From: Chromohalobacter sp. 11-W
GTDB taxonomy: Bacteria > Pseudomonadota > Gammaproteobacteria > Pseudomonadales > Halomonadaceae
Direction of reading: 5' to 3'
Length of the DNA stretch: 64,000 nucleotides
NCBI RefSeq assembly: GCF_029889905.1
Contig: NZ_JARANZ010000012.1
Span: 1-64,000 of the forward strand
This document shows, piece by piece, positions 11,117-18,930 of the stretch. The position numbers and the translations under genes were made by a program. A model generated the notes under the pieces. It did not search any database. It was not told the DNA's origin and saw only the letters and a list, made by a program, of their open reading frames with translations. How positions within the stretch are numbered: the first letter of the stretch is position 1; every line of letters begins with the position of its first letter.

Positions 11117-12097
11117 TCACTTAGCGTGCGTGTCGGCTGCGTCGCGCAGAAAATCCAGCAACATCAGCATATCGTCCGGTAACGCCGCGCGAAACTCCAC
11201 CGCCTCACCGGTACCGGGATGCACGAAGGCCAGCTTGCGAGCATGCAAGGCCTGACGCGGAAAGTGCCGCAGCACGTCCTTCAATGCCTCACTGGCCCCC
11301 GCAGGCATCTTGAGGCGCCCGGCATAGGTCGGGTCGCCAATCAGCGGAAAGCGCCGATGGGCCATATGCACGCGGATCTGGTGGGTACGCCCGGTTTCGA
11401 GCCGACAGCGGACATGCGTATGGGAAGGAAAGCGCTCCACCACGCGGTAGTGTGTCACCGCCGGCTTACCCGAGGGCGTGACGGCCTGGCGCTTGCGATC
11501 CTTGGGATGCCGCCCAATCGGCTCATCGACACTGCCACCCGCGGTCATCCTGCCGGTCACCACGGCATCGTATTCGCGCGACACCGTACGCGCCTGTAAC
11601 TGCTCAACCAATGAGGCATGCGCCGATAACGTCTTGGCCACCACCATCAAACCGGTCGTGTCCTTGTCGAGTCGGTGCACGATGCCCGCCCGTGGCAGTT
11701 GCATCTGGCCAGGCGCATGGTATAGCAACGCATTGAGCAGCGTGCCGTCAGGGTTGCCTGCAGCGGGATGCACGACCAGCCCCGCCGGCTTATCGATCAC
11801 CATGACGTCATCGTCTTCATAAACGATATCAAGCGCCATGGCCTGCGGCGCGAAGCGCGTGTCTTCCTCGAGGGTGGCCTCGAGTGTCAGTTGCTCGCCG
11901 CCGTGCAACTTATCCTTGGGGCGCGCGGACGCGCCGTCGCAGGTCAGCGCCCCCGACTTGATCCACGCCTTGAGGCGCTCGCGGGAGAAGTCCGCGAACA
12001 GCGTCGAGGCGGCTTGGTCCAGGCGCTGGCCAGCCATCGTTTCGGGGACGCGTTCTTCTCGCTGCACGGTATCTGCCATGGCAATGCTCGGTTCCAT
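11117..12097 (-). CDS. rluD: 23S rRNA pseudouridine(1911/1915/1917) synthase
   Basis: Converts three uridines of helix 69 in 23S rRNA to pseudouridine. An S4 RNA-binding domain covers about residues 20-75 and the RluA-family catalytic domain follows, with the catalytic Asp in HRLDKDTTGLM and the supporting RTHQIRVHMA motif. Its 326 residues match RluD. The ATG at 12097 has GGTGG upstream; a second in-frame ATG 6 codons later has no SD. Divergent from bamD, as in many gammaproteobacteria. Confidence 0.95.
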   Translation of the reverse strand: MEPSIAMADTVQREERVPETMAGQRLDQAASTLFADFSRERLKAWIKSGALTCDGASARPKDKLHGGEQLTLEATLEEDTRFAPQAMALDIVYEDDDVMVIDKPAGLVVHPAAGNPDGTLLNALLYHAPGQMQLPRAGIVHRLDKDTTGLMVVAKTLSAHASLVEQLQARTVSREYDAVVTGRMTAGGSVDEPIGRHPKDRKRQAVTPSGKPAVTHYRVVERFPSHTHVRCRLETGRTHQIRVHMAHRRFPLIGDPTYAGRLKMPAGASEALKDVLRHFPRQALHARKLAFVHPGTGEAVEFRAALPDDMLMLLDFLRDAADTHAK

Positions 12098-12184
12098 TTC
12101 GCCACCGGGGGCGTTTGCTTTATAGTGACTCCGAACTGGCGGATTCTAGCACGGCCGCCCCGTATTGGTTGAACGAGGATGACG

Positions 12185-12985
12185 ATGCGATTCCCTTCAC
12201 TTGGCACGTTCGGTGCGTTGCTGCTTAGTGGCGCGCTGCTTGCCGGTTGCGCGAGCAACGAGCCGGCCCCGGATATACAAGAGCAGGATCTTTACCAGCA
12301 AGCTCAAGAGTCACTGGATGCCGGGCGTTACAGCACCGCCGTGACACGCCTCGAGGCGCTGGATACCCGTTTTCCTTTCGGTCGTTACGCCGAGCAGGCC
12401 CAGTTGGAGCTGATCTACGCGTACTATCAGACCGAGGACTGGGAGCAAGCGCGCGCCGCCGCCAGCCGCTTCATTCGTTTGCACCCCGATCACGAGCAGG
12501 TCGATTACGCGTATTACATGCGCGGTCTCGCGGCTTACCAATCCGGGCGTTTCAGCCTCGAAGGGCTCGAGCTGATCGATATCTCCAAGCGTGACCTTGG
12601 CGCCACCCGTGACGCCAATGTCGACTTCGGCGAGTTGGTGCGTCGCTTCCCGGAAAGCCCCTACGCGGCCGACGCGCGTCAGCGCATCGTCTATCTGCGC
12701 AACGTGCTCTCGCGTCACGAACTGCAAGTCGCCGACTTCTATCTTCGCAAGGGCGCCTACCTGGCGGCGATCAATCGCGGCAAATGGGTACTTGAGCATT
12801 ACCCGCAGACACCCGCCACGCGCGACGCCCTGGCAGTAATCGTCGAGGGCTACATGGGGCTCAACATGCCCGAGCGGGCACGCACCGCTTTGCAGACGCT
12901 CATCAAGAACGACCCCGACAATCCGCGCCTCGATGGCAAGACGTTCGAGCCCGAACATGTCGACGCCAAGCCGCTGACGCTCTAA
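12185..12985 (+). CDS. bamD: Outer membrane assembly lipoprotein BamD
   Basis: An essential lipoprotein of the BAM complex, which inserts beta-barrel proteins in the outer membrane. A signal peptide ends in the lipobox LLAGC with the lipidated Cys at residue 22. TPR repeats fill the rest (LYQQAQESLDAGRYSTAVTRLE and DTRFPFGRYAEQAQLELIYAYY are typical of BamD). The second of two close ATGs is chosen because GAGG sits 6 bases upstream of it, whereas it abuts the ATG at 12179. 266 residues. Divergent from rluD. Confidence 0.95.
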   Translation: MRFPSLGTFGALLLSGALLAGCASNEPAPDIQEQDLYQQAQESLDAGRYSTAVTRLEALDTRFPFGRYAEQAQLELIYAYYQTEDWEQARAAASRFIRLHPDHEQVDYAYYMRGLAAYQSGRFSLEGLELIDISKRDLGATRDANVDFGELVRRFPESPYAADARQRIVYLRNVLSRHELQVADFYLRKGAYLAAINRGKWVLEHYPQTPATRDALAVIVEGYMGLNMPERARTALQTLIKNDPDNPRLDGKTFEPEHVDAKPLTL

Positions 12986-12995
12986 CGGCGCCCTT

Positions 12996-13125
12996 CCGGG
13001 GAGCTGTAAGTCATAAGAGGTAAGCTGGAAGAAAAATCAAACGCTAAAAACACCTGTCTTGGCAGATAGCGATTCTTCCAGCTTCCAGGCGCGCAGCGCC
13101 GCTCTTCCTTCTTATAGCTCCCCGG
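12996..13125. repeat. Intergenic long inverted-repeat element
   Basis: A roughly 130-base element fills the gap between convergent bamD and nadE. Outer arms CCGGGGAGCTGTAAG (12996-13010) and CTTATAGCTCCCCGG (13111-13125) pair at 14 of 15 positions. Inner arms AAGCTGGAAGAA (13022-13033) and TTCTTCCAGCTT (13073-13084) pair perfectly. The middle is AT-rich. There is no transposase frame. It looks like a palindromic intergenic repeat (REP/MITE-like) that may also end both transcripts. Confidence 0.6.
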
Positions 13126-13137
13126 CGACAGCCGGGA

Positions 13138-14769
13138 TCATTCCCCCGGTTGCCAGCCGTTGACGATGGGATAGCGACGATCACGTCCGAAACCGCGCGC
13201 CGTCACACGCACCCCCACCGGTGCCTGACGCCGCTTGTATTCGCTGCGGTCGACCAGCTTCACGACCCGATAGACATCCTCGCTGGCGAAGCCGGCATCG
13301 ATGATCGCCTCGGCACTCATGTCGCCTTCGATGTAACGCTCGAGAATGGCATCCAGTTCGTCGTAGCCTGGCAGCGAGTCACTGTCCGCTTGATCCGGCG
13401 CCAGCTCGGCAGAAGGCGGGCGCGTGATGACACGCTCGGGAATGGCCGGCTCTTGCGCATTGCGCCACTTGGCAAGACGATACACCCACGTCTTGTAGAC
13501 GTCCTTGAGCGCATTGTAGCCACCCACCATATCGCCATACAGCGTGGCATAACCCACCGCCATCTCGCTCTTGTTACCGGTGCTCAACACCATCAGCCCT
13601 TTCTTGTTGGAAAGCGCCATCAACAGTACGCCCCGGCAACGCGATTGCAGGTTTTCCTCGGTGGTATCGCGCTCAGTCCCGGCGAAGCTCTCTTCCAGCG
13701 TTGAGGTGAAAGCCTCCACCATCGGCGCGATGGGCATGACCTCGTAATGCACACCCAGCAACTCGGCTTGCGCGGCCGCATCCGCCTTGGAGATATCCGC
13801 CGTGTAGTGATAGGGCATCATCACCGCTTGCACGCGCTCGGGCCCCAGGGCATCGACCGCAATGGCCAGCGACAGCGCCGAGTCGATACCCCCGGAAAGC
13901 CCTAGCACTACGCCCTGAAAGCCGCTCTTGTTGACGTAGTCGCGAAGCCCGGTCACCAATGCGCAATAGAGGCTTTCTTCCGAGGCCAACAGCGGCTCGC
14001 ATTCGCCGGCCTCCGGGGCCCATGCGCCCTGCGCATCGGTAAAGCGCACCGGCATCAGGCCGACTTCCCAGAATGGCGCACGTACTGCAACCTCGCCCCG
14101 GGCATCGAGCACCAGCGAACCACCATCGAAGACAAGCTCGTCCTGGCCGCCGATCTGGTTGAGATATACCAGCGGCCGCGCAGCCGCCTGAGCACGCCGG
14201 GCGAATAACCGTTCACGCTCCAGCGGCTTATCGCGATGATAGGGCGAGGCATTGAGTGTGACCAGGATATCGGCGCCAGCCTCGACGCTCTGTGTCACCG
14301 GCGCGCCGTCCCATAAATCCTCGCAAACGAGGATCCCCAGCTTGGCACCGCCATGCTCGATGACCAGCGGCGATTGCCCCGGGGTGAAATAGCGCTGCTC
14401 GTCGAATACCTGGTAATTGGGCAGCGCCTGCTTGGCGTATTCGCCGAGCCATTCGCCGTTGTACAGCACGCCCGCGAGGTTATGCAGCCGGCCTTCGCGC
14501 CGGCCTGGATAGCCGATGACGACCATCACATCGCGCGCCACCTTACGCGCCATCGTCGCGCGTGCCTCTTCCAGGCGTGCTTCCATCGATTCGCGCAGCA
14601 ACAAGTCTTCCGGCGGGTAACCGGTCAGGAACAGTTCGGGGAAGACCACCACATCGGCACGATGTTCGATGCGCGCTTCGCGCACGGCCTCGATGGCTTG
14701 CGCGGTATTGCCGGGGATATCGCCCACCAGCGGGTCGAGCTGGGCCATCACCAGAGTCAGGTCTTGCAT
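13138..14769 (-). CDS. nadE: NAD+ synthase, glutamine-hydrolysing
   Basis: Amidates nicotinate adenine dinucleotide to NAD+ with glutamine as nitrogen donor. The N-terminal glutaminase is a nitrilase-fold domain with the Glu-Lys-Cys triad visible as E45 (FPELFLTGY), K113 (YAKQALPNY) and C149 (LVCEDLW). The C-terminal ATP pyrophosphatase domain has the P-loop SGGIDS at 292-297. The 543-residue length fits this two-domain type rather than the short ammonia-only NadE. The SD is distant. It follows the repeat element and is apparently monocistronic. Confidence 0.95.
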   Translation of the reverse strand: MQDLTLVMAQLDPLVGDIPGNTAQAIEAVREARIEHRADVVVFPELFLTGYPPEDLLLRESMEARLEEARATMARKVARDVMVVIGYPGRREGRLHNLAGVLYNGEWLGEYAKQALPNYQVFDEQRYFTPGQSPLVIEHGGAKLGILVCEDLWDGAPVTQSVEAGADILVTLNASPYHRDKPLERERLFARRAQAAARPLVYLNQIGGQDELVFDGGSLVLDARGEVAVRAPFWEVGLMPVRFTDAQGAWAPEAGECEPLLASEESLYCALVTGLRDYVNKSGFQGVVLGLSGGIDSALSLAIAVDALGPERVQAVMMPYHYTADISKADAAAQAELLGVHYEVMPIAPMVEAFTSTLEESFAGTERDTTEENLQSRCRGVLLMALSNKKGLMVLSTGNKSEMAVGYATLYGDMVGGYNALKDVYKTWVYRLAKWRNAQEPAIPERVITRPPSAELAPDQADSDSLPGYDELDAILERYIEGDMSAEAIIDAGFASEDVYRVVKLVDRSEYKRRQAPVGVRVTARGFGRDRRYPIVNGWQPGE

Positions 14770-14877
14770 GAGCGGAATACGCCTCTCTCATCGTGATTGG
14801 CTGAGTAAACTGCCGTCGAGACGGCCTCATGGCTGTATTGTCACGCAACGCCGGCTCGCTGGCAAAACGCCTTGTCG

Positions 14878-15978
14878 TCAGACGCCACCTAGCCGGTAGG
14901 GGGCGGGGTCGACCACCGGGGTGCGTTGCAGTAGTTGATCGACCAACAGGCGCGTCGACGCCGGCGCCAACACCAGGCCATTGCGATAATGGCCAGCGTT
15001 GACCCATAACCCTTCGATGCCGGGTACCGCGCCGATGGACGGCACGCCATCCGGCGACCCGGGACGCAAGCCGGCCCAGTGATGCTCCACCGGGCATTCG
15101 GCCAATGCCGGCACGATCGACAGTGCGCTATCGTAAAGCGAGCCCTTTGCTGTCTCGGTGGTACGCTGATCGAAGCCCACCTCTTCCAAGGTGGAGCCGG
15201 CAACGACACGCCCATCGCCACGCGGAATCACATAACGCCCATCCTTCAGCACCACACGTTCGACCAACCCCGGCGACGCCTTGAACAGGATCATCTGCCC
15301 ACGCACCGGACGCACCGGCAGTGTCACGCCGATACCCGCCAGCAGCTGGCCGGCCCAGGCGCCGCCACAAACCACTACGCGCTCGGCGGCTTCATGCCCC
15401 GCCGATGTCCGAACGCCGCGAAAGCGTCCATCCGCCACATCCAGCGCTTCGACCTCGACATGCTCACGCAGGGTGACGTTAGGCATCGCCTGCAGGCGGG
15501 CCCGCAGCGCCTTGCACAAGCGCGGATTACGAATGCTACCCAAGGTCGGCATCCACAGTGCCGAATCGAAACCGGGCGCGGCATTGGGCTCCTTGGCATA
15601 AATCGTCTCCGCCCCGACCCGTTCCAGGGGCTTGCCAACCTCACGCGCCCACGCGAGCGCCTGAGGCTCATCATCGACACGCAGATACAGGAGCCCTCGC
15701 TGGCGATACTCGGGATCGATACCGGTCTCTTCCAGCAGGCGCAGCGACAATTCGGGATAGGCACCTTCGGAATAGCGCGACAATGCGGAAATCGGCGCGC
15801 TATAGCGCCAGGGGTACAACGGGGAGACGATGCCGCCACCGGCCCAGGAGGCCTCGCGGCCACATTCGCCGCGTTCGAGCAGGGTGACGTGGCGGCCAGC
15901 GTCGGCGAGTTGCAGGGCCGTCATCATGCCGATGACGCCGCCTCCAACGATCAAGAATTCACTCACACGGGCACTCAT
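14878..15978 (-). CDS. thiO: Glycine oxidase ThiO (FAD-dependent)
   Basis: A D-amino-acid-oxidase-family flavoprotein expected to oxidise glycine to iminoglycine for the thiazole part of thiamine. The dinucleotide motif VGGGVIGMMTALQLADAG begins near residue 10. GREASWAGGGIVSPLYPW and the C-terminal GLWVNAGHYRNGLVLAP are the family's conserved FAD-contact segments. The start at 15978 places the Rossmann motif at the usual position; in-frame ATGs farther upstream (up to 16023) lack an SD. No other thiamine gene is adjacent, so the exact role is inferred from the family. Confidence 0.85.
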   Translation of the reverse strand: MSARVSEFLIVGGGVIGMMTALQLADAGRHVTLLERGECGREASWAGGGIVSPLYPWRYSAPISALSRYSEGAYPELSLRLLEETGIDPEYRQRGLLYLRVDDEPQALAWAREVGKPLERVGAETIYAKEPNAAPGFDSALWMPTLGSIRNPRLCKALRARLQAMPNVTLREHVEVEALDVADGRFRGVRTSAGHEAAERVVVCGGAWAGQLLAGIGVTLPVRPVRGQMILFKASPGLVERVVLKDGRYVIPRGDGRVVAGSTLEEVGFDQRTTETAKGSLYDSALSIVPALAECPVEHHWAGLRPGSPDGVPSIGAVPGIEGLWVNAGHYRNGLVLAPASTRLLVDQLLQRTPVVDPAPYRLGGV

Positions 15979-16046
15979 TTCATCGCTGAGAAAACCGCAA
16001 TCTATCATGTGCCGCATGTGCAAGGCAGCGGCGCAGGGATACCGAG

Positions 16047-16427
16047 TTACCAGCAGTCCTCGGCGCCCGCGCCGCGTTCCCCGGCATCATTCAGAGTCAA
16101 CTCGCCGCAGCGATCCTCGCTTTGGCTATTGATCGGTATGGCCTTTAGCAGGAAACCATTGCCCTTCTCTTTATCGGGATTTCGCAGGGCTTCAAACTTG
16201 TACGCGTCGCTTTTCTCCTGCTTCGCGCCATCGGTATCGTAGAGATTATCTTGCGTGTACTGACGCTCCATTCGGTATGCCCACTGCGTCAGCGTGGCCT
16301 GGGCATCGGCCCGGTTCGCTTTGCGCACATAATCGGTATACGAGGGAATGGCGATCGCGGCAAGGATCCCGATGATGACCAGCACGATCATCAACTCGAT
16401 CAAGCTGAAGCCTTGGGTTCGACGCAT
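16047..16427 (-). CDS. pilE: Type IV minor pilin PilE
   Basis: A 126-residue type IV pilin-like protein. A six-residue leader ends in Gly before the prepilin peptidase site G|FSLIELM, with Glu at mature position 5 and a 20-residue hydrophobic helix, then a small globular domain with a C-terminal Cys pair (CGEL, CW). The IPSYTDYVRKANRADAQATL segment is typical of PilE. The ATG at 16427 has AGGAG 8 bases upstream. Last gene of the pilV-pilW-pilX-pilE series. A copy of the dispersed TTTTGTAAAC motif lies just upstream. Confidence 0.9.
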   Translation of the reverse strand: MRRTQGFSLIELMIVLVIIGILAAIAIPSYTDYVRKANRADAQATLTQWAYRMERQYTQDNLYDTDGAKQEKSDAYKFEALRNPDKEKGNGFLLKAIPINSQSEDRCGELTLNDAGERGAGAEDCW

Positions 16428-16442
16428 GGCATGGACTCCTGA

Positions 16443-16458
16443 GAGGGTGTTTACAAAA
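16443..16458 (-). repeat. Dispersed TTTTGTAAAC half-element upstream of pilE
   Basis: The minus strand reads TTTTGTAAACACCCTC. The 16 bases at 16448-16463 are identical to 30228-30243 upstream of murJ, where the element occurs as a full palindrome. Both copies lie shortly upstream of a minus-strand start codon. Confidence 0.5.
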
Positions 16459-16497
16459 GGGCTGCAGACGGAAAGAGAGACGTTCAACGCTAGGTAC

Positions 16498-17130
16498 TCA
16501 GCGCAAGACCTCGCGCCACGCCGGACGAGTGGGCCCCTCGGAAGAGCGGATAACGCGCGTGTCGTCATTATCGGCCTGTGCCTGGCGGGCTTGAATCAAT
16601 GCCTCGCCTGACTCGCGAGGCAGCATCAGCGTAACGCGGCGCTCGAGTACCGCATGCGTTACCTGGCGTGTACCCCAGCCGAACGCGGTCACCTCAATAC
16701 GTGCTTGGCAGGGCGCGTCGGCCTCGGGACACGAGCTCGTCAGGACAGCCAGCGTCACCCGGGGCGGCTCGTGGGTATCGAGCGGGATGGGTGCCCCGCT
16801 ATCGCCATAGGCCACGCCGTCACGTCGCCAACGAGCAGCCGACCATTGGCTGGCATGCAACGCCTGTGGCATCAGGCAATCAGGCGCCGTGCAGTCACCG
16901 TGGTCATCGGGCAGTGTGTAATCCGCATGACGCAATCGCCATTCGCCTTCTTTGAGTGCTGCCTGTGCTGCTTGAAACGCAACTTGTCGATCCATGACGT
17001 TGCGCGCCATGCGCTCCTGCAGGACCGCGCCCTGCAAGCCGGCGAGTCCCAACGCCGTCATCGCCATCAGCAGAATCAGCGCGACGATCAGCGTCATGCC
17101 CCGTTCCCGAGAGGGGCCGCTGACGCTCAC
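16498..17130 (-). CDS. pilX: Type IV pilus assembly protein PilX
   Basis: A 210-residue minor pilin of the PilX family. After a short basic leader (RERG|MTLIVALILLM) comes a hydrophobic helix, then QERMARNVMDRQVAFQAAQAALKEGE, the segment PilX proteins share. The globular part has two Cys pairs. PilX primes pilus assembly and modulates fibre interactions. The start overlaps the pilW stop by 4 bases (ATGA), so the two are translationally coupled. Confidence 0.88.
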   Translation of the reverse strand: MSVSGPSRERGMTLIVALILLMAMTALGLAGLQGAVLQERMARNVMDRQVAFQAAQAALKEGEWRLRHADYTLPDDHGDCTAPDCLMPQALHASQWSAARWRRDGVAYGDSGAPIPLDTHEPPRVTLAVLTSSCPEADAPCQARIEVTAFGWGTRQVTHAVLERRVTLMLPRESGEALIQARQAQADNDDTRVIRSSEGPTRPAWREVLR

Positions 17131-17897
17131 GATGACGTGTCACCCTGCGAGGTGACAAGCGGCGGCGGGGATGCCACATTACGCAGAGCCACGCTCGTGG
17201 CGTACACCCGATACAGGCGACGATCCGGTGCCGTGACGGTTTCGCCATCGAAGACATAGGATGATGCCGTGTCGACGAGCCCATCCTGTCGCGAGGCCAC
17301 CAGCAATTCGATGCTCACACCCTTGACGCTGGCCCAATCGCCGACGCCCGAGGCGCGGCGCCAACGGCCTTCGACGAAATAGCGCAGCGCCATGGCCTCG
17401 ACATTCGCGTCGAGCGGCTGGGGAGACGTGCCATCCACCGCGCAGTCCAGCCCCTGCGAGGCGTTCAGCGATAGCGTCGCCCGCGTGATGTCAGCACTCT
17501 CGAGATCCCCGCCCAGGCAATCCTGCAGAGGCTCACCCGTGCTGCCGTAATAGCGTATCCACAAGCTGCTGTCGTCCCCCGCAACGATAGCGCCCTGGGC
17601 AAACTGCGATGTCGCCGGAAAGGTCTGCGCCTTTTGCCATTCGGCATACCCCGCCTTGCGTAGCTCCCGTGTCAGCACGTCAGTCACGAAGCGACCGCTC
17701 TCCTGCACTTGAGCCAGTTGCGTTTGCAAGCGGTACTGATGCTGATAGGCAATGAACAGGTCGATGACGCCAAGCAGCACGATCATGCTCAGCGCCAGGC
17801 TCACCATCAACTCGATCAGCGACACCCCGCTTTGACGGCGCAGCCCCGGAGTGGGTCGCTCAAAGTCGGGTCTGTAATCGATATTGCCGCTGCCCAT
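17127..17897 (-). CDS. pilW: Type IV pilus assembly protein PilW
   Basis: A 256-residue minor pilin. The prepilin site is G|VSLIELMVSLALSM with Glu5 present. VTDVLTRELRKAGY is a PilW hallmark. The ATG at 17897 is preferred because GGAG lies 8 bases upstream; an in-frame ATG at 17903 and GTG at 17906 lie too close to it. The 5' end overlaps pilV by 38 bases. Part of the pilV-W-X-E operon. Confidence 0.88.
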   Translation of the reverse strand: MGSGNIDYRPDFERPTPGLRRQSGVSLIELMVSLALSMIVLLGVIDLFIAYQHQYRLQTQLAQVQESGRFVTDVLTRELRKAGYAEWQKAQTFPATSQFAQGAIVAGDDSSLWIRYYGSTGEPLQDCLGGDLESADITRATLSLNASQGLDCAVDGTSPQPLDANVEAMALRYFVEGRWRRASGVGDWASVKGVSIELLVASRQDGLVDTASSYVFDGETVTAPDRRLYRVYATSVALRNVASPPPLVTSQGDTSS

Positions 17898-18321
17898 CGT
17901 CATCACTCCAGCTCACGCGGGGCGCTCGCCAGGTCACTTTCACCGTGGCCGTCGCCAGGTCGTCATCGCCCGTCACCTCGATGCAGCCCTGCGCCTGGGG
18001 AAGCGCGTTCACTAGCCCCGCCAACCAGGCACGTACTTGGGCCGAACCGGCACTAGCGGGATCGTCACTGCACGGCTGGTCGTAGGCGCCGGCCAGCGCG
18101 CCGTGGCGGTCGATGCGCAAGCGTTCGAGCATGGCCCCCACCCGCTGCACCACCTGAGACTGGGCATCGGCATTCCGCTGGGCGCGCAGCGCCTGGGTCT
18201 GAGTCGCCGCCACCCCCAGCATGCCGAAGGACAAAATGAACAGCGTAATCAGCACTTCGATCAAGCTGAAACCCCGCGTACGCCCATGCCGCGACCGCGC
18301 GTCCCTGTGTATCACCCTCAT
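17860..18321 (-). CDS. pilV: Type IV pilus modification protein PilV
   Basis: A 153-residue minor pilin with a 17-residue basic leader and cleavage site RG|FSLIEVLITLFILSFGMLGVAATQTQALR, which is nearly diagnostic for PilV. The C-terminal domain is short. First gene of the operon; no good SD was found before the ATG at 18321. A 71-base AT-rich gap separates it from the divergent fimT-like gene and probably contains promoters for both. Confidence 0.87.
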   Translation of the reverse strand: MRVIHRDARSRHGRTRGFSLIEVLITLFILSFGMLGVAATQTQALRAQRNADAQSQVVQRVGAMLERLRIDRHGALAGAYDQPCSDDPASAGSAQVRAWLAGLVNALPQAQGCIEVTGDDDLATATVKVTWRAPRVSWSDDDGQRQYRLQTRL

Positions 18322-18392
18322 CGTATTTGCTCGACTGCCAAGACTACTTTATAAACAAATAAAGTAAATGCTAATACAAAGTAAGGCAATCG

Positions 18393-18929
18393 ATGCATAC
18401 GACGTCATGGCATATGCGAGGAATGACACTGCTCGAACTGCTCGTGATCATCGTCATTGTCGGCCTTCTCACCACCCAGGGCGTTCCCGCCATGGGCCAT
18501 GTGCTACGCGATCAACGCTTGCAGGCCGCCAGTCATACGCTCTATCAGGCGCTCTACTACGCGCGCAGCGAAGCGATTCGCCAAGGCGTGCCGGTGATGA
18601 TGGTGAGTGATTCAGATGGCTGGGAACAGGGCTGGCACATATTCGCTGATCGCAACGACGATGGCGAGCAATCGCCCTCGGAGCCGACGCTACGCGCGGG
18701 TGGCGCCCCACCCGGCGGACTCCGGTTATATGCCAATCAGCCCTTGCGTCGCTACGTGCGTTACGCGCCGAATGGCTACTCGATTCGTGCCTCCGGCAGC
18801 TTTCAGATTGGCAGCTTCTATCTGTGCACGACCAAGGCGACGACACCGACACGGCGCATCGTGCTGAGTCGCGGCGGACGGGTACGCATCGAGCGCCTGC
18901 CCGATGGTGATACCGCCTGCGCGCGATGA
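18393..18929 (+). CDS. fimT: GspH/FimT-type minor pseudopilin
   Basis: A 178-residue protein with prepilin site RG|MTLLELLVIIVIVGLLTTQG and the GspH/FimT pattern LYQALYYARSEAIRQGVPVMM. The fimT/fimU product normally belongs to the same tip complex as PilV, PilW and PilX. Here the gene is divergent from pilV instead of leading the operon. AAGG lies 6 bases before the ATG. Its stop is 1 base from the stop of the convergent giant PilX-like gene. Confidence 0.87.
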   Translation: MHTTSWHMRGMTLLELLVIIVIVGLLTTQGVPAMGHVLRDQRLQAASHTLYQALYYARSEAIRQGVPVMMVSDSDGWEQGWHIFADRNDDGEQSPSEPTLRAGGAPPGGLRLYANQPLRRYVRYAPNGYSIRASGSFQIGSFYLCTTKATTPTRRIVLSRGGRVRIERLPDGDTACAR

Positions 18930-18930
18930 A

